Counted from the first letter of the stretch, positions 43,035 through 52,069 are shown. The stretch is DNA of 64,000 nt from Thermodesulfobacteriota bacterium (GCA_040753795.1 JBFMDX010000014.1:48653-112652); one strand, 5' to 3'. The notes: a model not told the origin generated them from the letters alone. A program made the numbers and translations.

Positions 43035-44564
43035 TCAGACGGACTTCCGGCCCAGCTTCTTCATGATCCGGAAACGCCACAGGCGGGTAAAGAAATCCCG
43101 GAAGAATTCCGGATGGGTCAGCAGCCGGCGGCCGTACCAGGCCACGAACTCCCGGGGATTTCGAAAGGGCAGCTTGATCAGGTTGGTGATATACGACCGG
43201 GCCTGAAGCCGGTAGAGCTTTTCGATCTCGAACATCTCCGAATTGAAATTACGCTCAAAGAAGTTGTTGGATTCTTCAAAGGCGTAGTGTTCGGAAATCA
43301 ACCCGCCGGCCAGGCATTCGTCCCACAGCCGGGAACCGGGGATGGGAATGTAAATGAAGGGAGACAGATAGTCGATCTTCAGGTCCAGGGCGAACTTCAT
43401 GGAGCGTTCGATCTGGGCGAAGGGCTCGCCCGGAAACCCGAGAATGAAATAGCCGACCGTGGCGATGCGGTGCTTTCTGGCCAGCCGGGCCACCTCCCTG
43501 GCTTTGTCCAGGGCGAACGGTTTGCCCACAAACCGCTCGAAGGTTTCCGGGTCGCCCGATTCCACCGCCAGGGAAATCTCATAGCATCCGCTCTGCTTCA
43601 TCAGCCGGATCAGGTCTTCGTCCAGGGTCCAGATGGCGATTCCGTTGGGCGTGTTCCACGGCATGGCCAGCCCGCGCTCCACCATCTTTGAAAATATTTC
43701 CACGGCCCGTTTTTTATCCGCCGTCAGGTTATCGTCCTGCCATTTCAATTCCTGGATGCCGTAGGCTTCTTTTAAATGTTTGATCTCCGCCAGCACGTTC
43801 TCGGCCGAGCGCTTGCGGAAGCGCCCTCCCCAGTGCCGCCAGGAAGAGCAGAAGGCGCAACGGTTGGGGCATCCCCGGCTGGAAATAATCGGCACGTTTC
43901 TGGTTTTGCGCCAGTGATAGGCCATGGGCATCCGGGCCTGAAAATATTTTTCCAGGGGCAGCAGGTCCCGGGCCGGAAAGGGCAGGGTATCCAGGTCCTC
44001 GATCCAGGTGGTCCGCGGATGGACGACGATCCGATCCCCGTCCCGGTAGGCGATGCCGTCGATTGCCGCCAGGTTTCCTCCGCTGTCGCGCGACTCGATA
44101 ATGTCGCGTAAGCCCAGCTCTCCTTCTCCCAGAACCACTATGTCCACATCCGTGTCGGCCAGGGTTTTTTCCGGAAGAAAAGAGGGGTGGGTGCCGCCCG
44201 TGACCACCAGTACCTCCCGGCCGATATCGTTTTTAATGCGGCGGCTGAGCCGGGCCACGCAGCCGATCTGGTTGGAAAAGACGCACGACAGGCCGACCAG
44301 GTCCGGCTGCCAGGCGCGGATCCTTTCGATGATCTGGTCGTCGGTCAGTCCCACCCGTTCGACTTCAGGGGTGACGGCCTCCTTCTGTGTCCAGGCTTCG
44401 GCCACGCAATCCAGCAGCCGCACCTCGACCCTGTCCCGGATAAAGGCCGCCAGGGAGGCGATGCCCATGGGCGGGCAGACCATGGTGTCCAGCACCTTGA
44501 CGTCATACATGGGCGGGAAAATCAGCATCACCCGCCGGATGGGGCGGAAACGGCTCAGCGTCAT
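43035..44564 (-). CDS. B12-binding-domain radical SAM protein (BchE-like)
   Basis: This 509-residue protein has an N-terminal B12-binding-type domain (MLIFPPMYDVKVLDTMVCPP, PDLVGLSCVFSNQIGCV, VLVVTGGTHPSFLPEKTL), then a radical SAM core with SRGCPNRCAFCSSW near residue 232 and a AVESGDPETFERFVGKP stretch. The C-terminal region is basic and helical. Members of this family act in hopanoid, bacteriochlorophyll and lipid tailoring. It starts four bases after the TMTC-like gene, so it is the third gene of a 3-gene operon (47971 to 43035). The start at 44564 is the first ATG. Confidence 0.85.
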   Translation of the reverse strand: MTLSRFRPIRRVMLIFPPMYDVKVLDTMVCPPMGIASLAAFIRDRVEVRLLDCVAEAWTQKEAVTPEVERVGLTDDQIIERIRAWQPDLVGLSCVFSNQIGCVARLSRRIKNDIGREVLVVTGGTHPSFLPEKTLADTDVDIVVLGEGELGLRDIIESRDSGGNLAAIDGIAYRDGDRIVVHPRTTWIEDLDTLPFPARDLLPLEKYFQARMPMAYHWRKTRNVPIISSRGCPNRCAFCSSWRHWGGRFRKRSAENVLAEIKHLKEAYGIQELKWQDDNLTADKKRAVEIFSKMVERGLAMPWNTPNGIAIWTLDEDLIRLMKQSGCYEISLAVESGDPETFERFVGKPFALDKAREVARLARKHRIATVGYFILGFPGEPFAQIERSMKFALDLKIDYLSPFIYIPIPGSRLWDECLAGGLISEHYAFEESNNFFERNFNSEMFEIEKLYRLQARSYITNLIKLPFRNPREFVAWYGRRLLTHPEFFRDFFTRLWRFRIMKKLGRKSV

Positions 44565-44568
44565 GTCG

Positions 44569-46371
44569 TCAGTTCTCCGTTCCGGTTAAGGCGGCAGGCC
44601 GACCTTGCCTGAACAGGTTCAGCAGTTCCCGGAACTGCGGGTTAGCCGGGTCCAGGGTAATGGCCGTGAGCAGATGCTGTTTCGCTTCTTCTTCCCGACC
44701 GGCCTGAACCAGGGTCACCGCCAGCCGGAAGTGCGTTCCGGCGGACCGGGGATTGATGGCCAGGGCCTGCTGGAAATGGCCGACGGCGCCGGCCAGGTCC
44801 CCGGTATTGGCTTCCACCACGGCCAGGTTGTCATAAGCCGGCGCGTATCCGGGGTTGAGGGCAACCGCCTTCCGGTAGTTTACCAGGGCCGCCCGGGCAT
44901 CCCCGGTCTTTTCATAAAGCGCGCCGAGGTTGTTGTAAAGGCGGGCGTCGGTGGGGTCCTTTTCCAGGGCCCGGTTCAAATGGTAGATGGCCCTGTCCGC
45001 CTGCCCGGTGCTGATATAGACATTGGCCAGATTGATGTGGGATTTCAAATGGTCCGGTTTGATGGCCAGGGCCTTTTTAAAATGATCGACGGCCGCGTCC
45101 AGGTCGCCCTGATCGGCCAGGGCCTGGGCCAGGTAATTGTGCGCTTCGAAATTGTTCCGGGTGACCTTGAGGGCGTGACGCATGAGGGTCTCGGAGTCTT
45201 TCCAGTACCCGGCCTGACGCCAGGAAACAAAGGCCAGCAGGACAATGACGATGACGGAGGCGACGGCGACCGGTTTTCCGGGAAGGCGCCGCTTTTCGAC
45301 CACGGCCGCCGCTCCCCAGACGATGAAAATCAGCAGTCCGATGAGGGGAATGTAGGCGTAATGGTCGGATCGGGACTGGGTGCCGATCTGGGCGATCCCG
45401 GAAAGCGGGAACATCATGCCGGCAAACCACAGCCAGCCGATGATCAGAAAAGGATAACGGCGAACCCGGCGCAAAGAGATCGCCGTAATGATGAAAAGCG
45501 CCAGGACGGCGCCGCCGGTTTTCCAGAAAGGGAAGCTGTCCGGGAACGGATAGTACACGGCGATGTTGAACGGAATCAGGGTCTGCTGGATAAAACCGAC
45601 ATAGGCATAAAAGACATTTAAAATGCGTTCAGGCAGAGGATAGGGGTCGATACCGGGAGACGTTGACAGGTTGTGTGAAAACATGACGATGGCCAGCAGA
45701 ATAGCCATGATGCCGAAGAAAGGAAATTTTTCCCAGACGGCGCGCCCGATTTTTTCTTTTCCCCCCAGCCGCCCCAGGGGCCAGAAATCCAGCAGCAGCA
45801 GCAGAAACGGCACGGCCGGAAACATGGGCACGGAAAAGAGGCTGGCCGCGTACCAGAACAGGGACAGGGTGTAATAAAAGCTGGAGCGGCGGGCGGCATA
45901 CAGGGCATAAAAATAGAGGGTCAGCAGGCAGCAGAAACCGCTTTGGATCACCCTGAGGCAGGCCAGCCAGGCCACGGGTTCGACGTTTAAGGGATGGACC
46001 GCGAACAGCGCCGCGGCCAGGGCGCTTTTCCACAAGGCCCCGGTCATCTGGAACAGCAGCAGGAACAGGATGACGGCGTTGGCGGCATGGATGCCGGCCG
46101 CCACCAGGTGATAGAGGCCGAAATCACGGCCGAAGAACTCCATTTGCGCGCCGGCCGACAGATAGACCAGGGGCATCCAGATCCCGGCCACCAGGGTGCT
46201 CATCCCCTCCAGCAGGCCCTGATACGAGTATGCGTTATCGACGAACTTGTTGGTGGTGATGTGAAAGTCGTCGGTATTGACCGTGCCGTGATGGCGGATC
46301 TGCCAGTAGACGCAACCGGTCATGATCACAAGCGCGAGGCAGATGCCGAACTTTGTCAGAACTGGCTTCAA
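44569..46371 (-). CDS. TMTC-like multi-pass membrane protein with C-terminal TPR repeats
   Basis: In this 600-residue protein residues 1-390 hold about ten membrane helices. An early acidic periplasmic loop (NTDDFHITTNKF) and HPLNVEPVAW resemble DUF1736/TMTC and PMT-type glycosyltransferases. Residues 400-590 are five to six TPR units (AIKPDHLKSHINLANVYIST, KDPTDARLYNNLGALYEKTG, LNPGYAPAYDNLAVVEANTG). The start is a TTG at 46371 with GGAG six bases upstream. It lies 13 bases after one radical SAM gene and four bases before another. A glycosyl or lipid transfer role is likely, but the donor is unknown. Confidence 0.8.
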   Translation of the reverse strand: MKPVLTKFGICLALVIMTGCVYWQIRHHGTVNTDDFHITTNKFVDNAYSYQGLLEGMSTLVAGIWMPLVYLSAGAQMEFFGRDFGLYHLVAAGIHAANAVILFLLLFQMTGALWKSALAAALFAVHPLNVEPVAWLACLRVIQSGFCCLLTLYFYALYAARRSSFYYTLSLFWYAASLFSVPMFPAVPFLLLLLDFWPLGRLGGKEKIGRAVWEKFPFFGIMAILLAIVMFSHNLSTSPGIDPYPLPERILNVFYAYVGFIQQTLIPFNIAVYYPFPDSFPFWKTGGAVLALFIITAISLRRVRRYPFLIIGWLWFAGMMFPLSGIAQIGTQSRSDHYAYIPLIGLLIFIVWGAAAVVEKRRLPGKPVAVASVIVIVLLAFVSWRQAGYWKDSETLMRHALKVTRNNFEAHNYLAQALADQGDLDAAVDHFKKALAIKPDHLKSHINLANVYISTGQADRAIYHLNRALEKDPTDARLYNNLGALYEKTGDARAALVNYRKAVALNPGYAPAYDNLAVVEANTGDLAGAVGHFQQALAINPRSAGTHFRLAVTLVQAGREEEAKQHLLTAITLDPANPQFRELLNLFRQGRPAALTGTEN

Positions 46372-46384
46372 GGGATGCTCCGGC

Positions 46385-47971
46385 TCATTGATTGTATTTC
46401 ACCATCCGGGTCGGCGGCTGAAGCGCGTCTCCGAAGAAAGCGGTGCGCCATTGCCTGGCCCGGCCGGACAGGTAAAGCCCGGCGGCAATGCCCTGCTGCG
46501 GCAGCCGGGGCGGTCCGAAATCCCGGGCCATACCGGCCAGCACCTCATCGGCCAGGTCGCGGATATGGTCCGTCGGCGCCAGGTGCCGGATGGCCAGGGC
46601 GATGGACTGCAGTTTCCACGCCCCGGCGGCAACGGCCCGGGCCCGCTGGCGTAAATGCGGCTTGTCCGAGTCCCTGAGGTTCCGCCAGCCTTCCAGTTCC
46701 ACCGCGATGAAGCGGAGGGTGGAGGGGCCCAGTTCGAAAAAATCCCGGGTATAGGCCCGGTTCTGGACCTTCTCCGCCTCGACCAGGGTAAAGGACGGAT
46801 GCACAAACCAGGGCTGGCGGAAGGCGTGCCATTCCTCCAGGGGAATCTGGTGAAGGATCCGGCCTTCCTTTTCCAGCCGGTCGTAAAGCGGCGTGCCCGG
46901 CACCGGTGAATAATGGGCGAACTGGCTGAAGACCGGGTTGCAGGCCAGGTGCTCGTCAATGTCCTCCCCGATGGTCTTTTTATCATGTTCTTCCAGCAGG
47001 AGAATGGACGAGAGAATGGTCTTGATGCCCACCGACCGCAATTCGGCAATCAGTGATTTCATGTCGATTCCCCGGTTTTTGGCATACCCGGAGAATTTTC
47101 CCTCCCGGCCGATCCAGATCATGGACGTGCCCATCTCCGCCAGCCGTTCCGGACCAAAGGCCGCCACCTGGTCGGCGCTGCCGAACAGAAAGATGTTGAA
47201 CGTTTCCTTGCCGGCGATGACGCATTCCCGCAGTTCCTCGGCCCGCTGCCGGTCGAGGAGGAAATTGTCGTCCCCGATGAAACTGACGATATCGGTTTTG
47301 AAGCGCCGCTTGACCCGTACCATTTCATCATACAGGGTCTTGCCGCTGGTGAAAAATTTGATATGACGCCGGCCGAAGAAATGGCTCGGGGAGCAGAAAT
47401 CGCAGCCATAGGAACAGCCCAGGCCGACCACGATATGCGGTGTGTAGGCACGCCACAGGGGGACCCCCAGGACCTCCCGCATCTGGCTGACGACATCGGG
47501 ATTTTTGTAAACGAACGCTTCCGGTAGCCCCAGCAGCCGGCGCATGAAGCCGATGCCTTCGCCCACGCAGACATGGTCTACATCCATCATTTTATTAATA
47601 TCGGGCAATCCCGCGCAGAACCCGCCGATGACCAGGGTGGAACGGGGCGAGATATCCCGGACCGTTTCCGCCATCTTCTTTATTTTCTGGAAGTTGGGCA
47701 TGATGCCGCTGATGCCGATGATATCATAGCCTTTTTTGACTTCCCGGATGAAGCGGGGCAGGGTGGGGAAATCCAGGACCGTGGCCGGCACGTCAATATT
47801 GCTGGCAATGACATGAAGGCCGTACGAGTCCATGAAGGACCGCATGGAAAACACGCCCTGATATTTGGTGATCTGGTTGTGATACAGTTCGATTTTCGAG
47901 TCCACGCGGCCGTACATATTGTCCACGGCAAAGGGCTTGAACACGGAACTCAAAAGAACCCGTGGCGGCAT
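46385..47971 (-). CDS. B12-binding-domain radical SAM protein
   Basis: This 528-residue protein has an N-terminal B12-type domain that is unusual in its first 70 residues (FKPFAVDNMYGRVDSKIELY, HVIASNIDVPATVLDFPTLP), then DIIGISGIMPNFQKIKKMAE and LVIGGFCAGLPDINKMMDVD. The radical SAM cluster motif is GCSYGCDFCSP near residue 190. VPGTPLYDRLEKEGR follows in the core, and a 110-residue Ala/Arg-rich C-terminus is extra. TAGGAG precedes the ATG, and a consensus promoter lies just upstream. It is the first gene of the operon with the TMTC-like protein and a second radical SAM enzyme. Confidence 0.85.
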   Translation of the reverse strand: MPPRVLLSSVFKPFAVDNMYGRVDSKIELYHNQITKYQGVFSMRSFMDSYGLHVIASNIDVPATVLDFPTLPRFIREVKKGYDIIGISGIMPNFQKIKKMAETVRDISPRSTLVIGGFCAGLPDINKMMDVDHVCVGEGIGFMRRLLGLPEAFVYKNPDVVSQMREVLGVPLWRAYTPHIVVGLGCSYGCDFCSPSHFFGRRHIKFFTSGKTLYDEMVRVKRRFKTDIVSFIGDDNFLLDRQRAEELRECVIAGKETFNIFLFGSADQVAAFGPERLAEMGTSMIWIGREGKFSGYAKNRGIDMKSLIAELRSVGIKTILSSILLLEEHDKKTIGEDIDEHLACNPVFSQFAHYSPVPGTPLYDRLEKEGRILHQIPLEEWHAFRQPWFVHPSFTLVEAEKVQNRAYTRDFFELGPSTLRFIAVELEGWRNLRDSDKPHLRQRARAVAAGAWKLQSIALAIRHLAPTDHIRDLADEVLAGMARDFGPPRLPQQGIAAGLYLSGRARQWRTAFFGDALQPPTRMVKYNQ

Positions 47972-47999
47972 GGTGACTCCTAATTGTTAAAGCCTGTAT

Positions 48000-48028
48000 G
48001 GCATAACAAAATTCCGGCCGGTTGTCAA
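48000..48028 (-). promoter_or_regulatory. Sigma70-type promoter of the radical SAM / TPR operon
   Basis: On the minus strand TTGACA (48028-48023) and TATGCC (48005-48000) are separated by exactly 17 bases, 29 bases upstream of the ATG at 47971. Transcription would start very close to the coding region. Confidence 0.7.
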
Positions 48029-48149
48029 TTCATGCGGGATGGCCGCCGGGCAGGGCGTGTGGGGATTTTTTGTATTAATTTTATCAAATTTACAACAAGT
48101 TACAAATACTACATTAATGTTTTTTGTGAAATAATATTCGGCCTGAATG

Positions 48150-48207
48150 TAGCGGAAGGCTTCGCTTGCACCCCGGTACGTAGGGGCGACCGGCCGGTCG
48201 CCCCTAC
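48150..48207. repeat. REP-like palindromic element
   Basis: A TGTAGCGGA-type stretch at 48150 leads to a perfect 28-base palindrome at 48180-48207 with half-site GTAGGGGCGACCGG. Related copies occur near 50.97, 51.93, 54.03, 54.65, 54.71 and 57.84 kb, always between genes. The rest of the 360-base gap (47972-48331) shows only the promoter at 48000 and AT-rich sequence. Confidence 0.8.
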
Positions 48208-48331
48208 AGGGCAAATGACCGCCCCCTGGAACCCCGTTCTTTACACCTAAACCGGAAAACGGTATAAACAAAAACACACGCGGCCTGTATGCGGACGCTT
48301 GATCCAGACCATGTCGCAGGATTGAGGGAAT

Positions 48332-48568
48332 ATGCCGGTAATAATTAAAATCATTATATTTTTCATTATGCTATTCGGCTTTTTCGGCGTTTCATGGCTG
48401 TGGCATTGGACCTGGTTTGGCGGCGAAAAACAGGCAACCGGCCGGGGCGATGACGATCACGCGGCCGCAACTATCCGGTCTGGCAACAACTTCAAACTGT
48501 TCACGACCGGCCTGGTGGCCGCCTTCCTGGTCGGCCTGTACCTGAGCATATTTTCGCTGCTGAATTGA
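48332..48568 (+). CDS. Small two-TM membrane protein, unknown
   Basis: This 78-residue protein has one hydrophobic segment at residues 5-28 (IIIFFIMLFGFFGVSWLWHW), a charged loop with GRGDDDHAA, and a second at residues 56-76. I do not recognise a family. The stop lies 25 bases before waaA on the same strand, so it could be co-transcribed with the Kdo transferase. The start has only a weak ribosome-binding site (GAGGGAA). Confidence 0.55.
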   Translation: MPVIIKIIIFFIMLFGFFGVSWLWHWTWFGGEKQATGRGDDDHAAATIRSGNNFKLFTTGLVAAFLVGLYLSIFSLLN

Positions 48569-48593
48569 CACGATATTTCCGGAGAATACTATA

Positions 48594-49871
48594 TTGAAGA
48601 GCGGCACCCTGAATATTGCTTTCCGTTTGTACGAGGCCGGCTGGCGCCTGGCCATGCCCCTGCTCAAAATCGAGCCGCGGCTCAAGGACGGTTACCCGGC
48701 CCGGGCCTTTGTCCAGCGGCCGCCGGGGCCGGCCGACATCTGGATCCAGGCGGCCTCGGCCGGTGAAGCCTACCTGGCTGTTTCCCTGATCAAAGGCCTG
48801 CCGCCGGACCGGGACCTGCGCGTCCTGGTCAGTACCAACACCCGCCAGGGCCTGGAAATCCTGGCGAAAGCCGCTGCCGATCAATCCGCTCAGGCGTCGC
48901 GACTTTCCATCGCGCTGATGTTCTGCCCCTTTGACCGGCCGTCGGTGATGGACGCGGCCGTGCGCCACATTCAGCCCCGGGTCATGGTGCTGCTGGAAAG
49001 CGAACTGTGGCCGGGCCTGCTCTACGCGCTTAAGCGGTACAACCGCAAAACCATGATCGTCAACGGCCGCATGACGGACCGGAGCCTGAAACGGTACCGG
49101 CTCCTGCCCGGATTCTGCAAGGCACTGGCCCCGGACAAGGTGCTGGCCATGTCCCCGGACGATGCCGGACGGTTCGCGGCCCTGTTCGGGCCCGACCGGG
49201 TCGAGACCATGCCCAGCATGAAGTTTGACGGCGTCCGCGTGGAGGGCCCGGAATCGCAAAGCGCCCTCGCGATCCGGAACCTCCTGCCGAAGGATTCGCG
49301 ATTTCTGGTTTTCGGCTCCATCCGCCAGGAAGAGGAGCCCCTGGTCCTGGACATGATCCGGCTGATCACCGGCCTTTTGCCGGGCCTGGTCGTGGGCCTT
49401 TTCCCCCGGCACATGCACCGCCTCGATGCCTGGCGGCAGCTGCTTGCCAAAGCCGGAATAAAATGGGTCCTTCGCTCCGCGCTTTCCGCCGGCCCGGCCG
49501 GGCCGGACACGGTCGTACTCTGGGATACCTTCGGTGAGTTGAACGCCGCCTATGCCGAAGCCGCGGCCGTGTTCGTGGGCGGCAGCCTGGCGCCCCTGGG
49601 CGGGCAGAACTTCCTGGAGCCCCTGGTCCACGGGGTGGTGCCGGTGATCGGGCCGTACTGGGACAATTTTACCTGGGTGGGCGAGGAACTGTTTTCCGCC
49701 GGCCTGGTGCGCAAAACGCCGGACTGGCAGGCGGCGGCAGCCGAACTGGTCGTTCTCCTGGAAGCCCCGCCGTCCCGGCAAACCATCCGGGACCAGGCCG
49801 CCGCTTTTATCAGCCAGCGCCAGGGCGGCACGGCCCAGGCCTGCCGCCGCATCCTGGAAGCCCTCGATTAA
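48594..49871 (+). CDS. waaA: 3-deoxy-D-manno-octulosonic acid (Kdo) transferase
   Basis: This 425-residue GT30 enzyme transfers Kdo from CMP-Kdo to lipid A precursor. Diagnostic segments are IWIQAASAGEAYLAVSLIKG (catalytic Glu), LMFCPFDRP, LLESELWPGLL, NGRMTDRSLKRYR, VFVGGSLAPLGGQNFLEPL and VIGPYWDNFTWVGEEL. An N-terminal hydrophobic anchor is weak. The start is a TTG at 48594 with GGAG ten bases upstream. Its presence shows an LPS-type outer membrane. Confidence 0.93.
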   Translation: MKSGTLNIAFRLYEAGWRLAMPLLKIEPRLKDGYPARAFVQRPPGPADIWIQAASAGEAYLAVSLIKGLPPDRDLRVLVSTNTRQGLEILAKAAADQSAQASRLSIALMFCPFDRPSVMDAAVRHIQPRVMVLLESELWPGLLYALKRYNRKTMIVNGRMTDRSLKRYRLLPGFCKALAPDKVLAMSPDDAGRFAALFGPDRVETMPSMKFDGVRVEGPESQSALAIRNLLPKDSRFLVFGSIRQEEEPLVLDMIRLITGLLPGLVVGLFPRHMHRLDAWRQLLAKAGIKWVLRSALSAGPAGPDTVVLWDTFGELNAAYAEAAAVFVGGSLAPLGGQNFLEPLVHGVVPVIGPYWDNFTWVGEELFSAGLVRKTPDWQAAAAELVVLLEAPPSRQTIRDQAAAFISQRQGGTAQACRRILEALD

Positions 49872-49887
49872 TGCCCGTTCCTTGCCC

Positions 49888-50913
49888 CTACTGGCCGCAA
49901 TAGGGCGGGTCCCGGTACTGGCACAGCCAGTCCGTGTCATGGGGGGTATAGGCGCAGGTGAAACCGGGCGCGTCCTCCTCATCGACGGTCACGCCGTAAT
50001 CCATGGCCATCAGGGACCGGAACCCTTCCGTCTGGGTGACCATGGCGTCGGGCGTCCACTGTAATTGTTCCACCAGGTCCATCGGCGTCTGATCCCAGCG
50101 GAAGGTGAACATGGGGGTGATGGTGTACCCGCAGATCCGCTCGGGCGGATCCTGGGGTAAATAAGCCGCGCCCATCATGCTGTTCCAGTATCCTTTCATG
50201 GTGATGAACTCGTCCTCGTCCATGTGATGGCAATCCACCGATTCATCGACCAGGCAGTGGGCCCACTGGTCGATATCCAGGGGCTCGTCCCCCGTGGAAA
50301 GATCGATGACCTTCAGCGTCCCTTCGACGTTGACGACAGTGCCTTTGTGATAGGGCCAGTAAAATATGGCGGGTTCTCCGGGCAGTTCCGATCCGTCCGG
50401 ATCGGTGAACGCCGCCTCCATGATCAGCGGGCCGGCGATATTGATGGTGGCCGTGTCGATTCCCGGGTTGTCGGCCAGGGCCTGCACTGATTCGGCGGTT
50501 ATGTCCTGTTCGCGCATGACAAAGGGCTCCTCCGGCAGAGGGAAAGAGGACGAAGCGGCGGCGTATTGCAGAACCAGCGCCCGTTCTTCGCAGGAAATAT
50601 TGATCATGGCCCAGGCGATGGGGGTTTCTCCGCCGGTTTCGTCGGCCGCGTCCGCTTCAACCAGCTGCCGGGAAGGCACCTCTCCGGTGCCGCCCTGGAC
50701 CCGGACCCGGCGCAGATAGGCGGCCAGTTCAACGGCCTGTTCGGCGCTGATCGCCCGCAACTCCGGCACGGCCGGTTCCCGCGTGCCGTTGCCGTCGTGA
50801 TCCGAGTCATCGCACCCGTAAAGGCCCGCCATGACGGCGATCCCTGAAACCATAATAACGGACAGACGAAGCCAGCGGACAATGCCGCGGATTCCCGGTT
50901 TGTTGCGCATCAT
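49888..50913 (-). CDS. Lipoprotein with protein-glutaminase-like domain
   Basis: This 341-residue protein has an N-terminal lipoprotein signal (VIMVSGIAVMAGLYGCDD). The middle part recalls the protein-glutaminase fold (papain-like, Cys-His-Asp): ISCEERALVLQYA (candidate Cys), then FYWPYHKGTVVNVEGTLKVI followed by DLSTGDEPLDIDQWAHCL, with candidate His and Asp in the order and spacing of W-YHVAPVV...V-DPSL in that family. The C-terminal region is Cys/Trp/Tyr-rich (DTDWLCQYRDPPYCGQ). If correct it deamidates glutamines in periplasmic or secreted proteins. The match is from memory of motifs and is moderate. It is convergent with waaA. Confidence 0.55.
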   Translation of the reverse strand: MMRNKPGIRGIVRWLRLSVIMVSGIAVMAGLYGCDDSDHDGNGTREPAVPELRAISAEQAVELAAYLRRVRVQGGTGEVPSRQLVEADAADETGGETPIAWAMINISCEERALVLQYAAASSSFPLPEEPFVMREQDITAESVQALADNPGIDTATINIAGPLIMEAAFTDPDGSELPGEPAIFYWPYHKGTVVNVEGTLKVIDLSTGDEPLDIDQWAHCLVDESVDCHHMDEDEFITMKGYWNSMMGAAYLPQDPPERICGYTITPMFTFRWDQTPMDLVEQLQWTPDAMVTQTEGFRSLMAMDYGVTVDEEDAPGFTCAYTPHDTDWLCQYRDPPYCGQ

Positions 50914-50970
50914 GATCCCCCCAATTACGTGGTTAACGGCCTTAGCAAAACAAACTTATACGGCACAGCC

Positions 50971-51018
50971 ATGTAGCGGAGGGCTTCAGCCCTCCAAAAG
51001 GCGACCCGCGGTCGCCCG
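50971..51018. repeat. REP-like palindromic element
   Basis: TGTAGCGGAGGGCTTCAGCC at 50972 begins a palindrome (GGAGGGCTTCAGCCCTCC), and GGCGACCCGCGGTCGCC follows. Together they make two adjacent hairpins in the gap between the glutaminase-like gene and terC. The 48.15-kb copy has the same left part in degenerate form. Confidence 0.75.
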
Positions 51019-51178
51019 CGTGCCGCATCATTTTTGATTATCCTGCTGAAACGCAGGCGGAAAGTCAAAAAAACAGACCGGCAAAATCCGTCAAAACCGG
51101 TTGAAACCGGTCGGTTCGCCTGATGTGGTATGTGTCTTGCTCCATCCGGGAAAAACACGGAAGAGGGGAGCGCTTATC

Positions 51179-51910
51179 TTACCGGTTGGCGGATTTCTCC
51201 CGGGCGCGGACTTTCAGGTTGAGCATTTCCACAAAAATCGAGAAGCCCATGGCAAAATAGATGTATCCCCTGGGAATGTGCAGGTCCAGTCCGTCGCCGA
51301 TGAGCGCCATGCCGACCAGCAGCAGGAAGGACAGGGCCAGCATTTTGACCGTGGGATGTCTTTCGATAAAGGCGCTGACGCTTCCGGCCAGAAACATCAT
51401 GAACCCCACCGCGATGACGATGGCCGCCACCATGACGCCGATCTGCTCGGCCAGGCCGATGGCGGTGATGACCGAGTCCAGGGAAAAGACGATGTCCAGC
51501 ACCATGATCTGCGAGACCACGGAAAAGAAGGACGGGTGGGCGTCCATTTTGCCGCCCGGGCCGTTGTCCTCCTCATCGCCCTCGATGTGGGCATGAATTT
51601 CCACGGTGCTTTTGGCCAGCAGGAACAGCCCGCCGCCCAGCAGGATGATGTCCCGGCCGGAGATGTCGTTGCCCAGTACCGTGAACAGGGGCGCGGTCAG
51701 CCGCATGATCAGCGTCAGGGAAAAGAGCAGCAGGATCCGCGTGATCAGGGCCATGCCCAGCCCGGCCCGGCGGCCCGCGGCCTGCTGGTTTTCCGGCAGA
51801 CGGCCGGCCAGAATGGCGATAAAGATGATGTTGTCGATGCCCAGAACGATTTCAAGCGCCGTCAGGGTAACCAGCGCCAGCCACATATGCGGATCAGTCA
51901 GAAATTCCAT
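51179..51910 (-). CDS. TerC-family integral membrane protein
   Basis: This 243-residue protein has seven to eight helices. The family motif EIVLGIDNIIFIAIL near the N-terminus and VLDIVFSLDSVITAIG in the middle carry the conserved Asp residues of TerC/Alx-type proteins. They export Mn2+ or Ca2+, or help metalation of exported proteins. The start at 51910 (MEFLTDP) has AGGAGA upstream. A 13-codon longer reading enters the REP-like element and was rejected. Confidence 0.9.
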   Translation of the reverse strand: MEFLTDPHMWLALVTLTALEIVLGIDNIIFIAILAGRLPENQQAAGRRAGLGMALITRILLLFSLTLIMRLTAPLFTVLGNDISGRDIILLGGGLFLLAKSTVEIHAHIEGDEEDNGPGGKMDAHPSFFSVVSQIMVLDIVFSLDSVITAIGLAEQIGVMVAAIVIAVGFMMFLAGSVSAFIERHPTVKMLALSFLLLVGMALIGDGLDLHIPRGYIYFAMGFSIFVEMLNLKVRAREKSANR

Positions 51911-51927
51911 CCTGTTCTCTCCTGTAA

Positions 51928-52013
51928 CGGCGACCCGCCGGTCGCCCATAAATCATGCCGGCATCCTTCACACCTCGTCATGCCGGCCCCCGAGCCGGCA
52001 TCCAGATAAAATT
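51928..52013. repeat. REP-like palindromes upstream of terC
   Basis: GGCGACCCGCCGGTCGCC at 51929-51946 is followed by ATGCCGGC...GCCGGCAT at 51980-52001 inside a CGTCATGCCGGCCCCCGAG stretch that recurs, degraded, near 53.97 and 57.87 kb. Confidence 0.7.
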
Positions 52014-52050
52014 GCTATATTCCATATTCCATAAAAAAATATTTCGCAAC

Positions 52051-52069
52051 TGTGACCGGATCTGTCACG
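52051..52069 (+). promoter_or_regulatory. Imperfect palindrome TGTGACCGGATCTGTCAC, shared operator candidate (copy 1)
   Basis: It has dyad symmetry of the CRP/FNR type. A 28-base region including CGCAA just before it recurs at 54281 upstream of an unrelated small gene. A TATTAT candidate -10 follows at 52079. The downstream gene starts at 52136. Confidence 0.5.

Noticed and set aside
48501..49982. 493-residue minus-strand frame
   Set aside because: Antisense to waaA, whose Kdo-transferase motifs are unambiguous.
51101..52009. 302-residue plus-strand Gln/Asp/His-rich frame
   Set aside because: Antisense to terC and running through a REP-like element; no recognisable domain.
52051..52069. Canonical CRP or sigma54 site
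   Set aside because: TGTGA and TCAC are separated by 8-9 bases instead of 6, and no GG-N10-GC promoter is present; kept only as an unnamed palindrome.
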